DNA of 64,000 nt from Anabaena sp. 4-3 (GTDB taxonomy: Bacteria > Cyanobacteriota > Cyanobacteriia > Cyanobacteriales > Nostocaceae), in contig NZ_LUHJ01000061.1 of NCBI RefSeq assembly GCF_001597745.1, forward strand, positions 45,810-109,809, given 5' to 3'. The position numbers and the translations under genes were made by a program. This document shows positions 44,323-54,006 of this stretch, in pieces (positions within the stretch are counted from its first letter, which is position 1; every line of letters begins with the position of its first letter). Under the pieces are notes generated by a model. It did not search any database. It was not told where the DNA came from and saw nothing but the letters and a program-made list of their open reading frames with translations.

Positions 44323-45648
44323 ATGGTTGCTGCTAAACGAGTTTACTTATTGTTACTTTTGGGTTTAGCGATCGCTCCCCTATTATCCTTCATTATCTCT
44401 ATCCCCGCTAGCATCGTTATCACTCTCATCTTTGATATCGCTGTCTTAGCTTTGATGGTTGTCGATGGTTGGCGTGTCAAGTCTCTACGGGTAGAAATCA
44501 CCCGCCAATTACCAGCACGTTTTTCTATTGGGCGGGATAATCCAGTAATATTGACAATCACATCACCGAAATCTAACGCTGTAATTCAAATCCGCGATTA
44601 TTACCCGGCTGATTTTACAGCATCAACATCTATATTAAATACCACAGTCGCCGCCAACACCAGCCAAGAATTAACTTACACCGTTCACCCCACCCAGCGC
44701 GGTGAATTTGCTTGGGGTAATATTCAAGTGCGACAATTAAGCCCCTGGGGTTTGGCTTGGGATGATTGGCAAATTCGCCACGGTACTACAGTGAAAGTTT
44801 ATCCTGATTTAATCGGCTTGCGATCGCTCTCCATTCGCTTGACATTACAATCATCTGGTGCTATGCGCCAAACTAAACGATTAGGGATGGGTACGGAATT
44901 CGCCGAACTGCGGAACTATCGCACAGGTGATGATTTGCGCTTGATTGATTGGAAAGCTACAGCCCGGCGGGTGGGAACGCATGGAAATACACCGCCTTTG
45001 GTGCGGGTGCTAGAACCAGAACAAGAACAAACGCTGTTAATTTTACTCGACCGGGGGCGGTTGATGACAGCGAGAGTTGAGAATTTACAACGCTTTGATT
45101 GGGGTTTGAATGCAACCTTATCTCTCGCCTTAGCGGGATTACACCGAGGCGATCGCGTGGGTGTAGGTGTATTTGATAACCAAATGCACATTTGGCTACC
45201 ACCAGAACGGGGACAAAATCATTTAAATCAAATCATCGACCGTTTAACCCCCATTCAACCAGTATTATTAGAATCAGATTACCTGGGGGCTGTGACTCAT
45301 GTAGTACAGAAACAAACTCGGCGTTCTTTGGTGGTAATTATTACAGACTTAGTAGATGTCACCGCTTCTACTGAACTGCTGGCGGCGTTGACTCGGTTAG
45401 CACCACGTTATCTACCGTTTTGCGTCACCTTGAGAGACCCAAAAGTGGATGATTTAGCTCATACTTTTACTGATGATATCACTCAAGCTTACAGTCGCGC
45501 AGTAGCTTTAGATTTATTAGCACAGCGTCAGGTGGCGTTTGCTCAGTTAAAACAAAAGGGTGTTTTGGTGTTGGATGCGCCAGCTAATCAAATTAGTGAT
45601 CAATTGGTGGAACGATATCTGCAACTTAAAGCCCGGAATCAACTATAA
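44323..45648 (+). CDS. DUF58 domain-containing protein
   Basis: The 441-residue protein has two N-terminal hydrophobic helices (about 7-25 and 28-46) and then a beta-rich region (about 50-170). The DUF58 hallmark EFAELRNYRTGDDLRLIDWKATAR sits at about 190-213, followed by a von Willebrand A-like fold with LLILLDRGRLM, GDRVGVGVFDNQ and LVVIITDLVD. DUF58 proteins commonly act with MoxR-type ATPases in chaperone or envelope functions; no MoxR gene lies nearby here. It probably faces the cytoplasm from the inner membrane. It stands alone and converges with the DUF2254 gene. Confidence 0.9.
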   Translation: MVAAKRVYLLLLLGLAIAPLLSFIISIPASIVITLIFDIAVLALMVVDGWRVKSLRVEITRQLPARFSIGRDNPVILTITSPKSNAVIQIRDYYPADFTASTSILNTTVAANTSQELTYTVHPTQRGEFAWGNIQVRQLSPWGLAWDDWQIRHGTTVKVYPDLIGLRSLSIRLTLQSSGAMRQTKRLGMGTEFAELRNYRTGDDLRLIDWKATARRVGTHGNTPPLVRVLEPEQEQTLLILLDRGRLMTARVENLQRFDWGLNATLSLALAGLHRGDRVGVGVFDNQMHIWLPPERGQNHLNQIIDRLTPIQPVLLESDYLGAVTHVVQKQTRRSLVVIITDLVDVTASTELLAALTRLAPRYLPFCVTLRDPKVDDLAHTFTDDITQAYSRAVALDLLAQRQVAFAQLKQKGVLVLDAPANQISDQLVERYLQLKARNQL

Positions 45649-45684
45649 AACCCTACAAGTCTAAAATGTTGTTGGGAAAGCAAA

Positions 45685-45714
45685 TGTAGAGACGTTGCAT
45701 GCAACGTCTCTACA
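45685..45714. repeat. Dispersed 30-bp palindrome, copy 2
   Basis: TGTAGAGACGTTGCA/TGCAACGTCTCTACA is a perfect palindrome, in the gap between two converging genes. Confidence 0.92.
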
Positions 45715-45742
45715 ACTTCCAGCCACAAAATTTTTTCCTTTT

Positions 45743-45763
45743 CCCTCTCCTTGTAGGAGAGGG
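45743..45763. terminator. Bidirectional terminator hairpin
   Basis: CCCTCTCC pairs with GGAGAGGG around TTGTA between the converging DUF58 and DUF2254 genes. A T-rich stretch on the left serves the minus strand (AAAGGAAAAAATTTTG). Confidence 0.45.
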
Positions 45764-45797
45764 TGAGGGAGAGGTAGGAGGATAACAACATTTTTGT

Positions 45798-47117
45798 TCA
45801 AACAACCTCTAAAGCAGCAATGACGTTGTGATATCTTTGTTGTAAGTCTTGGCGGTCTTGTGGTTCTGGTAATCCTTCCTGTGCGCCCCGTGCTATCATG
45901 TCGGCGTGACGGCGGAGGACGGTTAAGTATTCGGGGTTGATGGTATAGTCGGCAATATGAGCGATCGCTTCTAATAAACGAATCGAGACTGAGGCATCAG
46001 AACGGGAGTATTGACGAATCGGATTGAAGGCTGCATCAACTATACTCTCAAAAGTGACAGGTTCGGCGATGATTCTTAATTGGCGATCGCGATCGTAACG
46101 GTAAGGTGAAGGAAATTTCCTCTGGACTAAATAACAAAATCCCGCGCCTAGTCTGTCAATGCACCTGATAGCAGTGAAGGGATCATTAATCCCAGGAGAC
46201 AACGCACGTACAGCAATTTCCACTAATTGATTCACAGGAAACTCTACATCTTGGTGTTCAGTACGTTCCCGATTGAGAATAAAAGCCTTGTTAATTTCTT
46301 TGCTCAGTTTGTGATTGACTCGTTTACTAGGATAAGCCATCAGTAAAATACTATCTTCAATGACAAACTTTCCGGGTCGGGTTTTAATATATAGCAATAA
46401 ATTGTGTTTACAGGCAATTTTCATTAATTTTTCGGCATCAATGGCTTGTAGATAACCGTTGCGGCTAGCAGCAATCGGAGAAGATTGGTTAGCAAAATTC
46501 TCTGGTAGTGATTCTCTGTGTTCTTCCTCTGGCGGTGGACTTATACCGATTCTTTCAGGAAACAAACGATCAATAGCTTGATGAAAATCCTGACTGACAC
46601 TTTTAATCACATAAGACGCTTGAATAATTGTTGAGGCGTGATGGATAAAATAAATTAACACCCCAATACTCAGAACCGCCAGCACGATGCTAAACGTCAC
46701 TGACAAATGCGGTACAAAGGGGTTGTAATCTTCTCCGTAAATAGTTCTCAGTACAAGTAAGCAGTAAATAAAAGTTGCAATAAATGTACCCAGAACTATT
46801 TGATTACCAGTGTCCTGCATAAAATTACGCAGTAATCGCGGGCCAAAATTAGCGGCTGCTAGTTGCAGTGCGACAATGGTAATGGAGAAAGCGGTAGCCG
46901 CCACACTCACCATTGAACCAGCAATGGCTGATAACACTTCACGCGCACCATCGGGGCCACCTGTATAAATTAAACTCCAATCTTCAAAGCCGACGGTGCG
47001 ATCAAGGGTGAGCATAGTAAAAGCTAGGGCGATCGCCGCTACCACCATCAATCCCGGCAAAAACCAGTAACTAGAGTGGAGTGCATCCCAAAATTGGCGC
47101 AAACGAATGTTGTTCAT
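45798..47117 (-). CDS. DUF2254 family membrane protein
   Basis: The 439-residue protein has four membrane helices in the first ~165 residues (about 18-38, 62-88, 108-130, 138-160), with the family segment SVAATAFSITIVALQLAAANFGPRLLRNFMQD. A soluble C-terminal region contains ALSPGINDPFTAIRCIDRLG, the best-conserved part of DUF2254. The function of the family is unknown. Its gene begins 5 nt after an MscS channel gene on the same strand, so the two are co-transcribed, which hints at a role in membrane stress. Initiation may be coupled. Confidence 0.9.
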   Translation of the reverse strand: MNNIRLRQFWDALHSSYWFLPGLMVVAAIALAFTMLTLDRTVGFEDWSLIYTGGPDGAREVLSAIAGSMVSVAATAFSITIVALQLAAANFGPRLLRNFMQDTGNQIVLGTFIATFIYCLLVLRTIYGEDYNPFVPHLSVTFSIVLAVLSIGVLIYFIHHASTIIQASYVIKSVSQDFHQAIDRLFPERIGISPPPEEEHRESLPENFANQSSPIAASRNGYLQAIDAEKLMKIACKHNLLLYIKTRPGKFVIEDSILLMAYPSKRVNHKLSKEINKAFILNRERTEHQDVEFPVNQLVEIAVRALSPGINDPFTAIRCIDRLGAGFCYLVQRKFPSPYRYDRDRQLRIIAEPVTFESIVDAAFNPIRQYSRSDASVSIRLLEAIAHIADYTINPEYLTVLRRHADMIARGAQEGLPEPQDRQDLQQRYHNVIAALEVV

Positions 47118-47122
47118 GACTC

Positions 47123-48115
47123 TTAAGAGGTTGTTTGAGAGTCTGTCTTACCATTACCTGCCTCAGCCAGTCGTCGCAGAGAACCGCTAATACTGCGAGG
47201 TTTGGGGACTTCTTTATTACCAGCAGGCCAACCTTCACGTTGACGGGAGCGATCGCCATCTGTTTCTTCGGTTTGGTCGTGGAATAAAATTTGTCTGGTA
47301 GGATAAGGTAAATCAATCCCATGTTCTACATATAGTTTTTGCTTGATTGCAGAGATGACGCGATCGCGTGAATCTAGTGCATCGGCTCTAAAAGGTGGTT
47401 TAATCCACCATCTCACCCGAATATTTACCGTACTTTCCGCCAGTTCCATCACCAACACATCCGGCGCAGGCTCTTTGAGTACCACATCTAAACTATGTAT
47501 AGCTTCTAGCATTAATTGTTTTGTCTGGTCTAAATCATCACCATAACCCACACCGACATCATATTCTAATCGCCGATTTTCAAAAGCAGTATTCACAGTC
47601 ACCGAATTAGTAAATAACTCAGAATTAGGAATCACAATCCGGCGACCATCATAGGTTCTAATAGTAGTAGCCCTAGTTTCAATATTTTCTACAGTCCCCT
47701 CAAAACCTTTAAAAACAATTTGGTCATCAATTTGAAAAGGTTCTGTTAATAAAATTAAAATACCTGCTAAAAAGTTTTGCAAAATATCCCGAAAAGCAAA
47801 ACCAATTGCTACCCCACTAATTCCTAACAACTGCACTAAATCCCCGGCTCTCAGCGTAGGAATCACAATTGATAGCGAGACAAATAACCCAACTAAAACT
47901 GTAGTACCTTGTGCCAATCTCCCCAGCACCATCCCCAGATTCCGCGCGTAACGGCGGTGACGAGTTAAGCGTTTAACGATGCGTTTGAGTTGTCTGCCGA
48001 CAAAGACAAATACTGCAAACACAATCAACGCCAAAAAGATATTTGGTAACAAAGCAATAAAGCCATTAATCATATTCTGCACCTGATCTAACAGTGCAGA
48101 GATTTCTGTATTCAT
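47123..48115 (-). CDS. MscS-type mechanosensitive channel (third in window)
   Basis: This 330-residue, compact MscS resembles the E. coli type more than the tandem pair at 40-42 kb. It has three helices (about 18-40, 68-90, 95-125) with the pore helix LLGISGVAIGFAFRDILQNFLAGILILLTEPF, the beta domain FEGTVENIETRATTIRTYDGRRIVIPNSELFT, and the C-terminal cage with VRWWIKPPF. The basic, Arg/Gly-rich tail (about 285-330) is poorly conserved. It is the first gene of a two-gene unit with DUF2254. It releases solutes on hypo-osmotic shock by family analogy. Confidence 0.92.
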   Translation of the reverse strand: MNTEISALLDQVQNMINGFIALLPNIFLALIVFAVFVFVGRQLKRIVKRLTRHRRYARNLGMVLGRLAQGTTVLVGLFVSLSIVIPTLRAGDLVQLLGISGVAIGFAFRDILQNFLAGILILLTEPFQIDDQIVFKGFEGTVENIETRATTIRTYDGRRIVIPNSELFTNSVTVNTAFENRRLEYDVGVGYGDDLDQTKQLMLEAIHSLDVVLKEPAPDVLVMELAESTVNIRVRWWIKPPFRADALDSRDRVISAIKQKLYVEHGIDLPYPTRQILFHDQTEETDGDRSRQREGWPAGNKEVPKPRSISGSLRRLAEAGNGKTDSQTTS

Positions 48116-48303
48116 CTTGAGAAATTGCCCTCACTCATCAGACGTTGCTGATGATACTGAAAATTTCCCCAGCTAAAATCTGTCTATGGTTTGTATGCTG
48201 GTTTTCTACAAGACAGATTTTCGACTCGTAAAAGTTCTACTCCCCTGTTCCCTCATCTCCCTGTAGGGGTTTAGCAATGCTAAACCCCTACTCCCTGAAA
48301 AAT

Positions 48304-49338
48304 CTATCTTTGCAGTTGACACAATAATAAACCAAACCACTGATTGGAATCAGTCCAGGTTTGGATAGTGACTAAACCCTGGGTGGCGAGTTGCTGTTGG
48401 ATGATGTCAAGATCAAATTTGCGCGAGATTTCGGTGTGAATGGTTTCACCTGCGGCAAAGTTGACGCTGAGATTGAGAGATTTTAATTGTACAGTTTGCG
48501 ATCGCTTACTTTTTAAGTGCATCTCAATCTGACGCTCACTCTCGTTATAAAACGCCCAATGTTCAAACTCTGTCTTGTCAAAATCCCCGTCAAAACGCCG
48601 ATTCAAATGCTCTAACATATTCAGGTTAAAGGCTGCCGTCACTCCTTGACTATCATCATAAGCTGGCTCTAAAATCTGTTTAGGCTTGTGTAAATCTATG
48701 CCTAACAAGAAATACTCACCCACCTGCAAAGCATTGGTAATCTGAGAAAAGAAAATTTCACACTCTTGGCGGTTGAGATTTCCTAAAGAACTACCAATAA
48801 AACCAATCATCCGAGTCGGTGAGTGAGTGGGTGGCAGTTGTGCTAAGGCTAATTCATAAGTGCCGGCAAGGGCGTAAACTTGCAGTTGAGGATAATCTTG
48901 TAGTAACTGTCTCGCGCTACTTTCCAACATTCCGGCACTCACATCTATCGGGAGATAACGCAGAGGATAGCCTAACTCTTGATAAGCATCCAATAAAATG
49001 CGGGTTTTGGTAGAACTCCCACTACCCAGTTCGACTAATTCACAAGCCCCGGTAATTTTGGCAATTTCTCCAGCGCACTCTTGCAAAATTGCCGTTTCTG
49101 TGCGTGTGAGGTAATATTCTGGTAACTCACAAATTTGCTCAAATAGCTCAGAACCACGGTCATCATAAAAATAATAAGCTGGTAAAGATTTAGGGCTTTG
49201 AGTTAATCCCTTCACCACATCACTGCCAGGGGCAGATGCAACCATGCGTGTGGCTGCAAACAAACGCTGTATCTGCAAACGTTCATCAATACTTTTGAGA
49301 AACGTATCCTTGCTATTGACAGCTTCAGATATTGACAT
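48304..49338 (-). CDS. egtD: L-histidine N-alpha-methyltransferase (ergothioneine synthesis)
   Basis: EgtD trimethylates the alpha-amino group of histidine with SAM to give hercynine, the first step to ergothioneine. The 344-residue protein has the family's YYFYDDRGSELFEQICELPEYYLTRTE, the SAM-binding LVELGSGSSTKTRILL (about 101-116), the YLPIDVSAGML acidic strand and FIGSSLGNL. Near the C terminus are KSLNLSVNFAAGETIHTEISRKF and WFGLLLCQL. Length and motif order are standard. It is the last gene of the egtC-egtB-egtD unit, 162 nt after egtB. The enzyme is cytosolic. Confidence 0.95.
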   Translation of the reverse strand: MSISEAVNSKDTFLKSIDERLQIQRLFAATRMVASAPGSDVVKGLTQSPKSLPAYYFYDDRGSELFEQICELPEYYLTRTETAILQECAGEIAKITGACELVELGSGSSTKTRILLDAYQELGYPLRYLPIDVSAGMLESSARQLLQDYPQLQVYALAGTYELALAQLPPTHSPTRMIGFIGSSLGNLNRQECEIFFSQITNALQVGEYFLLGIDLHKPKQILEPAYDDSQGVTAAFNLNMLEHLNRRFDGDFDKTEFEHWAFYNESERQIEMHLKSKRSQTVQLKSLNLSVNFAAGETIHTEISRKFDLDIIQQQLATQGLVTIQTWTDSNQWFGLLLCQLQR

Positions 49339-49500
49339 TTAACCTCCGCATCGGTTCGATCATCAATGTTGTTTGCGCGTAAAACCTTACTCTAGCCAGT
49401 GGAACACAAAGCCAAGTTTGATAAAAACAACCCTGAGCTAGATGAATCTCATCTCAAAGCTGTATTTAGCGATTTTCCCATGAAAACAGCACTCTTCTGA

Positions 49501-50781
49501 TTACTCAGCACTAGCCGCACAACGGAAACCAGCGAAAATCTGCCGCACTCCCGGATGATACCAGTTGCGGAAACTAGCACGCAGTACCCACGGGCGACTA
49601 GCCCAACTACCACCTTTTAAAACTCGGTGTTGATTGTCAAAATAAGTTTGTGAGTAACCTGTGTATGGGAAACTTTCAAAACCTGCATAGCCAGCAAACC
49701 AAGAACCTGTCCATTCCCAAACATTGCCCAATGTATCATACAAACCATAGGCACTTTGTCCCATCGGGTATGCGTTGACTGGGGTTGTCTGGGCAATGTT
49801 GTCAGAGTAGAGGCGATCGCCTCCTAGCCCATCGCAATTACAATATTTAGATGATGGCATTTCTTCACCCCAAGGATAGGTACGGCGACAATTAGCTTGT
49901 GCATCCCAACTAGCGGCTTTTTCCCACTCCGCTTCTGTAGGTAGACGTTTTCCCACAAACCGTGAGTATGCTTCTGCCTCGTACCAACTCACACCATACA
50001 CGGGATGATGATCTAAACTGGCTGCTGTCTGCCAATAAAGTGGTTGTTTCCCCTGCTCATTTTGTAGCCATTGCCACCCTGCCACTGACCACCACTGAGG
50101 ATTTTCATAGCCTCCAGCCTCCATAAATAGGCGATACTGCCCACAAGTTACCGGATAACGGTCAATCCAGTAAGTATCTAAATAAACTTGGTGTGCAGGG
50201 CGTTCATTATCCAGTGCATCTATTGAGTTACTTCCTAACTCAAATTCCCCGGCGGCAATTTCAATCATCTCAGTCACACCCAACTGCTGACTAGAGACTG
50301 TAAACTGTTGGTTAAATAATTGAGACTGTTGAATCTTACCTAATTGCAACACCATGCGGATAATTTCACAGTGTTGACTTTCATGTTGAATCAAAAACCG
50401 CCACAGACGTTGTTGTGGTTCAATATCTGCATCTGCCAAAAATTGCCAAACTTGATTTCTGATTTTTTCTAGATAATCGAGAGTTTCCTCTAACTGAGGG
50501 AGGTAGACACGCTGCGATTTTGGTAAACCATCGGCTGCATATAGCTTATGGTATTGGGGAAATAAACATGGTAAACCGGCAATGTGTTCTAGCACCCATA
50601 AAGATTCTATATAGGCAATATGTCCCAAATGCCAACCTACAGGACTAAAATCAGGATGCGGTTGATTGCAGAATGTCGCTGCATCCATCCCCGCAAATAT
50701 TGTTAAAGTTTGGCGGCGGCACTCCTCTAAAGCATCAGCAATCGATGCTTTCACACTAGATTTTGTCAATTTGGATATCAC
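49501..50781 (-). CDS. egtB: Ergothioneine biosynthesis sulfoxide synthase EgtB
   Basis: EgtB is the non-haem iron enzyme that joins hercynine to a thiol donor (gamma-glutamylcysteine or cysteine) with O2 to form the sulfoxide intermediate. The N-terminal DinB-like domain supplies the iron histidines: His51 in GWHLGH, and His133/His137 in the HESQHCE motif (numbered from the GTG start). The C-terminal FGE-sulfatase domain has RYPVTCGQYRLFMEAGGY, GVSWYEAEAYSRFVGKRLPTEAEWEKAA, GNVWEWTGSWFAGY and RVLKGGSWASRPWVLR. I chose GTG at 50781 because GGGAG lies 6 nt upstream. The frame remains open to an ATG at 50856, but that would lie deep inside egtC. It overlaps the end of egtC by 26 nt, implying coupled translation. 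Confidence 0.93.
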   Translation of the reverse strand: MISKLTKSSVKASIADALEECRRQTLTIFAGMDAATFCNQPHPDFSPVGWHLGHIAYIESLWVLEHIAGLPCLFPQYHKLYAADGLPKSQRVYLPQLEETLDYLEKIRNQVWQFLADADIEPQQRLWRFLIQHESQHCEIIRMVLQLGKIQQSQLFNQQFTVSSQQLGVTEMIEIAAGEFELGSNSIDALDNERPAHQVYLDTYWIDRYPVTCGQYRLFMEAGGYENPQWWSVAGWQWLQNEQGKQPLYWQTAASLDHHPVYGVSWYEAEAYSRFVGKRLPTEAEWEKAASWDAQANCRRTYPWGEEMPSSKYCNCDGLGGDRLYSDNIAQTTPVNAYPMGQSAYGLYDTLGNVWEWTGSWFAGYAGFESFPYTGYSQTYFDNQHRVLKGGSWASRPWVLRASFRNWYHPGVRQIFAGFRCAASAE

Positions 50782-51544
50782 AGTTTTCTCCCACACTGAT
50801 AATGCTATTTTCTGGGCAAGCAGTCCAATTACCTTTAAATAATGGTTCAGAAGCAATCATCACAGAGTTAGGATAATTTAAGTCATCTCTGAGCCAGTAC
50901 AATGACGGTGCTGGTGTCGAAGTGGCAAACCGAGAAGCTATCAGGCGATTGCCGTCACTCCAGACTATATTGACTAAAGCTTTGACTTGATAGCGTTTTG
51001 CCATCTCCTCAAGTGTTAAAATAGTTCTACGTAAGGCATACTCTGGTGGTCGATGTTGGTTGAGTTGGATGTGTGAAAGCAACAATGCAAAGATGTGTTC
51101 TGAATCTGTGCTACCGTTGATGTGTTCGTAAACATCCGACGTGAGAGTGCTGCGAATTTTGCGGTATAAAGTTTTGCGAAAATTTTCTATGTAGCCATTG
51201 TGAATAAATAGGTGCTGTTGATGGCTAAATGGTTGACAATTGGCGAAATCTAAAGCTTGTCCTGGTGTTGCGCTGCGAACATAAGCTAGCACACACTTAG
51301 ATTCAATATAACGGCTGAGATTTGGTAAATTGACATCATTCCAAATAGGTAACGTATTTCTGTAGGTAAAGGGTGCAGTATCTTTGTGAGTGTGATACCA
51401 ACCCACACCAAAGCCATCTGCATTCACTACCCCAGAAATCATTTCCCGTGGTTGGTAACTTTGTATGATTAAAGAATGTTCGGGTTTATACAAAAGTTGT
51501 TCTAGAGCAATCGGTGAACCGAGGTAAGCAAGTAGACGGCACAT
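50756..51544 (-). CDS. egtC: Class II glutamine amidotransferase EgtC
   Basis: The 262-residue protein begins MCRLLAYLG, so Cys2 becomes the N-terminal nucleophile of an Ntn-type amidotransferase. The fold is supported by NADGFGVGWY, AYVRSATPG, CQPFSHQQHLFIHNGYIENF and STDSEHIFALLLS. In the ergothioneine route EgtC removes the gamma-glutamyl group from the EgtB product (mycobacterial knowledge). Being next to egtB and egtD makes that role likely here. It is the first gene of the unit. No egtA (gamma-glutamylcysteine ligase) or egtE (lyase) is in the window. Confidence 0.93.
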   Translation of the reverse strand: MCRLLAYLGSPIALEQLLYKPEHSLIIQSYQPREMISGVVNADGFGVGWYHTHKDTAPFTYRNTLPIWNDVNLPNLSRYIESKCVLAYVRSATPGQALDFANCQPFSHQQHLFIHNGYIENFRKTLYRKIRSTLTSDVYEHINGSTDSEHIFALLLSHIQLNQHRPPEYALRRTILTLEEMAKRYQVKALVNIVWSDGNRLIASRFATSTPAPSLYWLRDDLNYPNSVMIASEPLFKGNWTACPENSIISVGENCDIQIDKI

Positions 51545-51662
51545 AATGAAAAATTCTGCTCACAATTGCTCTATAGAATAAGCTTTATTACGGTTAATTG
51601 CCAAAAATTTCGAGTAATTTGTCTAAATTTCTCTGGATTGAGTCGAGATAAAGTTTGGTAAA

Positions 51663-51710
51663 AGGGAACAGGGAACAGGGAATAGGGAATGGGGAATGGG
51701 GAATAGGGAA
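51663..51710. repeat. Tandem heptamer (GGGAACA/GGGAATA/GGGGAAT)
   Basis: STRR-type repeat between egtC and the hybrid kinase gene, same family as 6711-6828. Confidence 0.88.
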
Positions 51711-51786
51711 CTAACGGACGAACTGTTAAGAGTTGCCCGTTAAGAGTTCCCTCTCCCGTTGGCGCAGCCTCTCGTAGAGAAGGGAG

Positions 51787-54006
51787 TTAAATACTGTTAG
51801 CCACCGCTTCAGAGCTATGAGAAATTTTTAAATGTTTAATGGCTGCAACTAACTCTTGCGGATCTACGGGTTTAGCAATATGCTGATTAAAGCCAGCTTG
51901 CAGTGCTTGGTTATGGTCACTCATGCGACTGTAAGCGGTTAAGGCGATCGCCGGAATGTGACTTTCCTCGCTACTATCTAAGGTTCTAATCTTGCGGATG
52001 AGGGTGTAACCGTCCATTTGTGGCATGCCAATATCACTGACTAAAATATTGGGTTTAAAGCTGGGTATTTGTTCTACCGCTTCTTTGCCACTAGCAACGG
52101 CCAGAACTTCGGCTTGATACTGCGCTAAAATCACTTCTAATAATTCTCTTGTATCTGGGTCATCATCTACCACGAGAATCCGCGTATTTTCCAAAGATAA
52201 GTCATCCGTTGTGGATGATTGATTGCCATTAGGTGTTTCGTTGCTGGTGTTGAATTTCTCATCTGCCAGCATTGGTAGTTGGATAGTAAAGGTTGCTCCT
52301 TGCCCTTCACCCAAGCTGTGTGCGAAGATTTTACCATTGTGCATGTCTATGAGTTGGCGAGCGATCGCTAATCCTAATCCTAACCCGCCACTCTCCCGCG
52401 TAATCGAGCTATCCGCCTGACGAAAAATATCAAATATATGAGGTAAAAAGTCGGGCTTAATACCCTTACCTGTATCACTTACTTTAATTTGAGCATATTT
52501 ATTTTCCCTCTCTAAAGTTACCGTGATTTGTCCACCCTCTGGGGTGAACTTGATAGCATTCGAGAGTAAATTGTTAATAACTTGTTCTAATCGTTCTGAG
52601 TCACCGATAACTAAGCCTAAATCACAGGCAATATTCCTATGGATTTGAATTTGTTTATCTGCGGCTGTTGGCTGAATTGCTGTGACTGCCTTTGTTACTA
52701 TATATGCCAAATCCAGAGAACGCTTATTTAAGCGGATTTTACCACGCATCAGGCGCGAAACATTCAGCAGATCATCAATCAATTGAATCTGCACTTTCGC
52801 ATTACGTTCAATTGTTTCTAACCCCATTGCTGTTTTGTTTGAGTCAAATCTGCGGCTTTTTAGCAGGTTTGCCCAACCGAGAATAGAAGTTAGTGGTGTA
52901 CGTAGTTCATGGGAAATAATCGCCAAAAATTCATCTTTGAATTTGTTGGCTTGAAATAAATTTTGTTTTTGCTGTTTTAGCTCTTGTTCTGCTGCTTTGA
53001 GATCATTAATATCAGTAATCGTAGCAATCCATTCCACAACTTGCCCTTGCGAGTTCTTCACAGGTACTACATGGCTCAAATGCCAACGGTATAAATCATC
53101 AGCATGGCGTAAGCGAAACTCCCAAGTATAAGCTTGCTCAGATTGCAGCAGTTTTGCCCACTGAGCTTGATAATTTGCCAGATTATCAGGATGTACCACA
53201 GCACCCCATCCCATTGCTCTGAATGCTTCCAGAGTCATACCAGTGTAGTCTAACCAACGCTGATTAGTAAATTTTATCTCACCATTGGGACTGACAACTA
53301 AAATAATTTGGTGTATGGAATTGGCGAGTAGCCTATACTGTTGTTCTCTTTCGCGTAGGTTGATTTCTAACTGCTGACGATAGGTAACATCCTGATTCAA
53401 TTGATAAATTACTGCCGCAAATAAAAGAGCTAGTAGCAGGTTGGAGGCGACTAACAAATTAGCTTGGTTAGCATTATCCCGTTCTACCTGTGAGCGTTGG
53501 TTAAGAAGGTATAATTGTTCCTGTTCCAATTCGGCAATAATATTCCGAATCTTCTGCATTAGTTGCTTACCCTCGTGAGTTTTCACCAGTTGCAACGCCG
53601 CAGCCGATTGATTCCTTTGGGATAAATCAATGGTTTGTTTGATTTGTGCTAGTTTGGCAGCAATTACAGGTTCTAATGCTAATAAATATTCTTCTTGTTT
53701 AGATTTACCTTTTGTAGCAAGTTTGAGTCTTTGTAAATTTGAGTCGATTTGAGCGATCGCACTGTGATAAGGTTGCAGATAAATGGCATCTCCAGTTAAT
53801 AGATAACCCCTTTGTCCAGTTTCTGCATCTTTAAGTTGGGATGTTAATTTTTCAATATCCCGGATTACCTCGTAGGTATCTTGTACGTTATTAGTTGCAG
53901 AACGTAGGGTAATTAATTTTCCGTAGGAAAACAAACTTAAGCTAATTAAAGCCGATAATACAGCCCCTAATCCTACAGTTGTTTTTTTATCTATTGACCA
54001 TTTCAT
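51787..54006 (-). CDS. Hybrid sensor histidine kinase (CHASE3-PAS-HisKA-HATPase-REC)
   Basis: The 739-residue protein has an N-terminal membrane helix (about 9-28), a CHASE3-type helical sensor (about 35-175; QLKDAETGQRGYLLTGDAIYLQPY) and a second helix (about 183-203). A PAS domain (about 220-335; IKFTNQRWLDYTGM) and a coiled linker lead to the kinase core: phospho-acceptor His in SHELRTPLTSILGWANLL (about 366), N box NLLSNAIKFTPEGG, and G boxes VSDTGKGI and GGLGLGLAIARQL. A receiver domain (about 610-725; LVSDIGMPQMDGY with the Asp near 655) ends the protein. It senses an extracytoplasmic or membrane signal and phosphorylates itself. The final output is not in the window. It is transcribed alone. 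Confidence 0.93.
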   Translation of the reverse strand: MKWSIDKKTTVGLGAVLSALISLSLFSYGKLITLRSATNNVQDTYEVIRDIEKLTSQLKDAETGQRGYLLTGDAIYLQPYHSAIAQIDSNLQRLKLATKGKSKQEEYLLALEPVIAAKLAQIKQTIDLSQRNQSAAALQLVKTHEGKQLMQKIRNIIAELEQEQLYLLNQRSQVERDNANQANLLVASNLLLALLFAAVIYQLNQDVTYRQQLEINLREREQQYRLLANSIHQIILVVSPNGEIKFTNQRWLDYTGMTLEAFRAMGWGAVVHPDNLANYQAQWAKLLQSEQAYTWEFRLRHADDLYRWHLSHVVPVKNSQGQVVEWIATITDINDLKAAEQELKQQKQNLFQANKFKDEFLAIISHELRTPLTSILGWANLLKSRRFDSNKTAMGLETIERNAKVQIQLIDDLLNVSRLMRGKIRLNKRSLDLAYIVTKAVTAIQPTAADKQIQIHRNIACDLGLVIGDSERLEQVINNLLSNAIKFTPEGGQITVTLERENKYAQIKVSDTGKGIKPDFLPHIFDIFRQADSSITRESGGLGLGLAIARQLIDMHNGKIFAHSLGEGQGATFTIQLPMLADEKFNTSNETPNGNQSSTTDDLSLENTRILVVDDDPDTRELLEVILAQYQAEVLAVASGKEAVEQIPSFKPNILVSDIGMPQMDGYTLIRKIRTLDSSEESHIPAIALTAYSRMSDHNQALQAGFNQHIAKPVDPQELVAAIKHLKISHSSEAVANSI

